From the NCBI GenBank assembly GCA_937958295.1, contig CALFEY010000154.1, positions 1 to 14,695 of the forward strand: 14,695 nucleotides of DNA, in the 5' to 3' direction. Position 1 is the stretch's first letter, and each line of letters opens with the position of its first letter. Position numbers and translations under genes: made by a program. Origin of the DNA: an uncultured Pseudomonadota bacterium (GTDB taxonomy: Bacteria; Pseudomonadota; Gammaproteobacteria; Burkholderiales; Casimicrobiaceae). The notes beneath the pieces are model-generated. The model ran no database searches and was not told the origin of the DNA. It worked only from the letters and a program-made list of their open reading frames with translations. Of the stretch, positions 14,152 to 14,695 are shown piece by piece.

Positions 14152-14695
14152 TCACGTCTCGGGCACCTCTTCGCAGTGGACGACGAACCGCTTCAGGTGA
14201 TTGACGCCAAAGGTGGTGGCAAGCGCCACATCGGAGGCGTCGCGACCGCGCGCCATTAGCACGCGCCCGATGCGCGGCACGTGGTTGCGCGGATCGAACG
14301 TATACCAGCGCCCGCCGAGATAGGCTTCGAACCAACCCGCGAAGTCCATCGGATCGGGCACCGCCGGCACGCCGATGTCGCCCAGATACCCGGTGCAGTA
14401 GCGCGCCGGAATGTTCATGCAGCGGCAGAAGGTGAGCCCCAGGTGGGCGAAGTCGCGGCACACTCCGGCGCGCTCGTTGTACGCCTCCCACGCCGACTTG
14501 GTACGGCGGGCGTATTGGTAGCCGAACTTGATGTGCGAGTGCACGAAATCGCAAATGGCCTGCACGCGTGCCCAGCCGGGCGGCGTGTGCCCGAAGAGCC
14601 GCCAGGCTTCCTCGGTGAGGCGATCGGTCTCGCAATAGCGGCTGTTGAGGAGGTAGACGAGCGTCTCCTCGGGCAGCTCCTCGATGGGATGCTGT
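14152..14695 (-). CDS. Transglutaminase-like cysteine-protease-fold protein (5' end outside window)
   Basis: The last 180 residues of this protein are visible; the frame stays open to the right edge, so the true start lies outside. It has the bacterial transglutaminase core: ELPEETLVYLLNSRYCETD at the visible N-terminus, RVQAICDFVHSHIKFGYQYARRTKSAWEAYNERAGVCRDFAHLGLTFCRCMNIPARYCTGYLGD with the expected nucleophile Cys in GVCRDFAH, then MDFAGWFEAYLGGRWYTFDPRNH with the usual Asp in TFDPR. The position where many transglutaminases have the catalytic His (HxWxE) reads AGWFE, as far as I recall a common state in this subfamily. Such proteins may act as peptidases or may be inactive; the role is unknown. 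It may be co-transcribed with the methyltransferase downstream. Confidence 0.88.
   Translation of the reverse strand, partial: QHPIEELPEETLVYLLNSRYCETDRLTEEAWRLFGHTPPGWARVQAICDFVHSHIKFGYQYARRTKSAWEAYNERAGVCRDFAHLGLTFCRCMNIPARYCTGYLGDIGVPAVPDPMDFAGWFEAYLGGRWYTFDPRNHVPRIGRVLMARGRDASDVALATTFGVNHLKRFVVHCEEVPET

Noticed and set aside
14332..14346. Loss of the catalytic His in the transglutaminase-like protein as a sign of inactivation
   Set aside because: From memory, related bacterial proteins also lack His at this position, so it is probably a subfamily trait and not a new defect.

Overview
The window is a GC-rich, gene-dense stretch of chromosome that looks betaproteobacterial (Burkholderiales-like). 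The reasons are the strong G/C bias at third codon positions, the tripartite tricarboxylate transporter (TTT) with a Bug-type binding protein, the closeness of the enzymes to known Oxc/Frc/MatB sequences, and the use of GTG and TTG starts. Taxonomy is inferred from protein style only. I see no phage, insertion sequence, CRISPR array, tRNA or rRNA.

The centre (1809-10345, minus strand) reads as one six-gene oxalate unit. In transcription order it holds oxalyl-CoA decarboxylase (oxc), formyl-CoA:oxalate CoA-transferase (frc), a fused NDP-forming acyl-CoA synthetase, and the periplasmic binding protein, small membrane subunit and large membrane subunit of a TTT transporter (tctC, tctB, tctA). 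A GntR/FCD regulator (10601-11302) is divergent from oxc. The 255-base gap between them holds a good sigma70-type promoter for oxc (TTGACA, 17-base spacer, TACGTT), with a near-palindrome TGATATACCA inside the spacer, a likely operator. Inferred pathway: oxalate is taken up with help from the binding protein, activated to oxalyl-CoA by Frc (and perhaps by the synthetase), and decarboxylated by Oxc to formyl-CoA. Frc then passes the CoA back to oxalate and releases formate. No formate dehydrogenase, oxalate:formate antiporter or glyoxylate-route enzyme is in the window.

Left flank (1-1729, plus strand): the C-terminal end of an unrecognised protein, then matB (malonyl-CoA synthetase), which converges on tctA.

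Right flank: after gntR come genes on the minus strand, namely a TauE/SafE (TSUP) membrane exporter, an EVE-domain protein with a likely TTG start, a poorly explained 536-base stretch (a possible small membrane protein and four copies of a 7-bp repeat), a class I SAM-dependent methyltransferase, and a transglutaminase-like protein cut by the window edge.

The most interesting points are the NDP-forming acyl-CoA synthetase inside an oxc-frc-TTT operon, the operator-in-spacer arrangement, and a pair of strong inverted repeats between oxc and frc.
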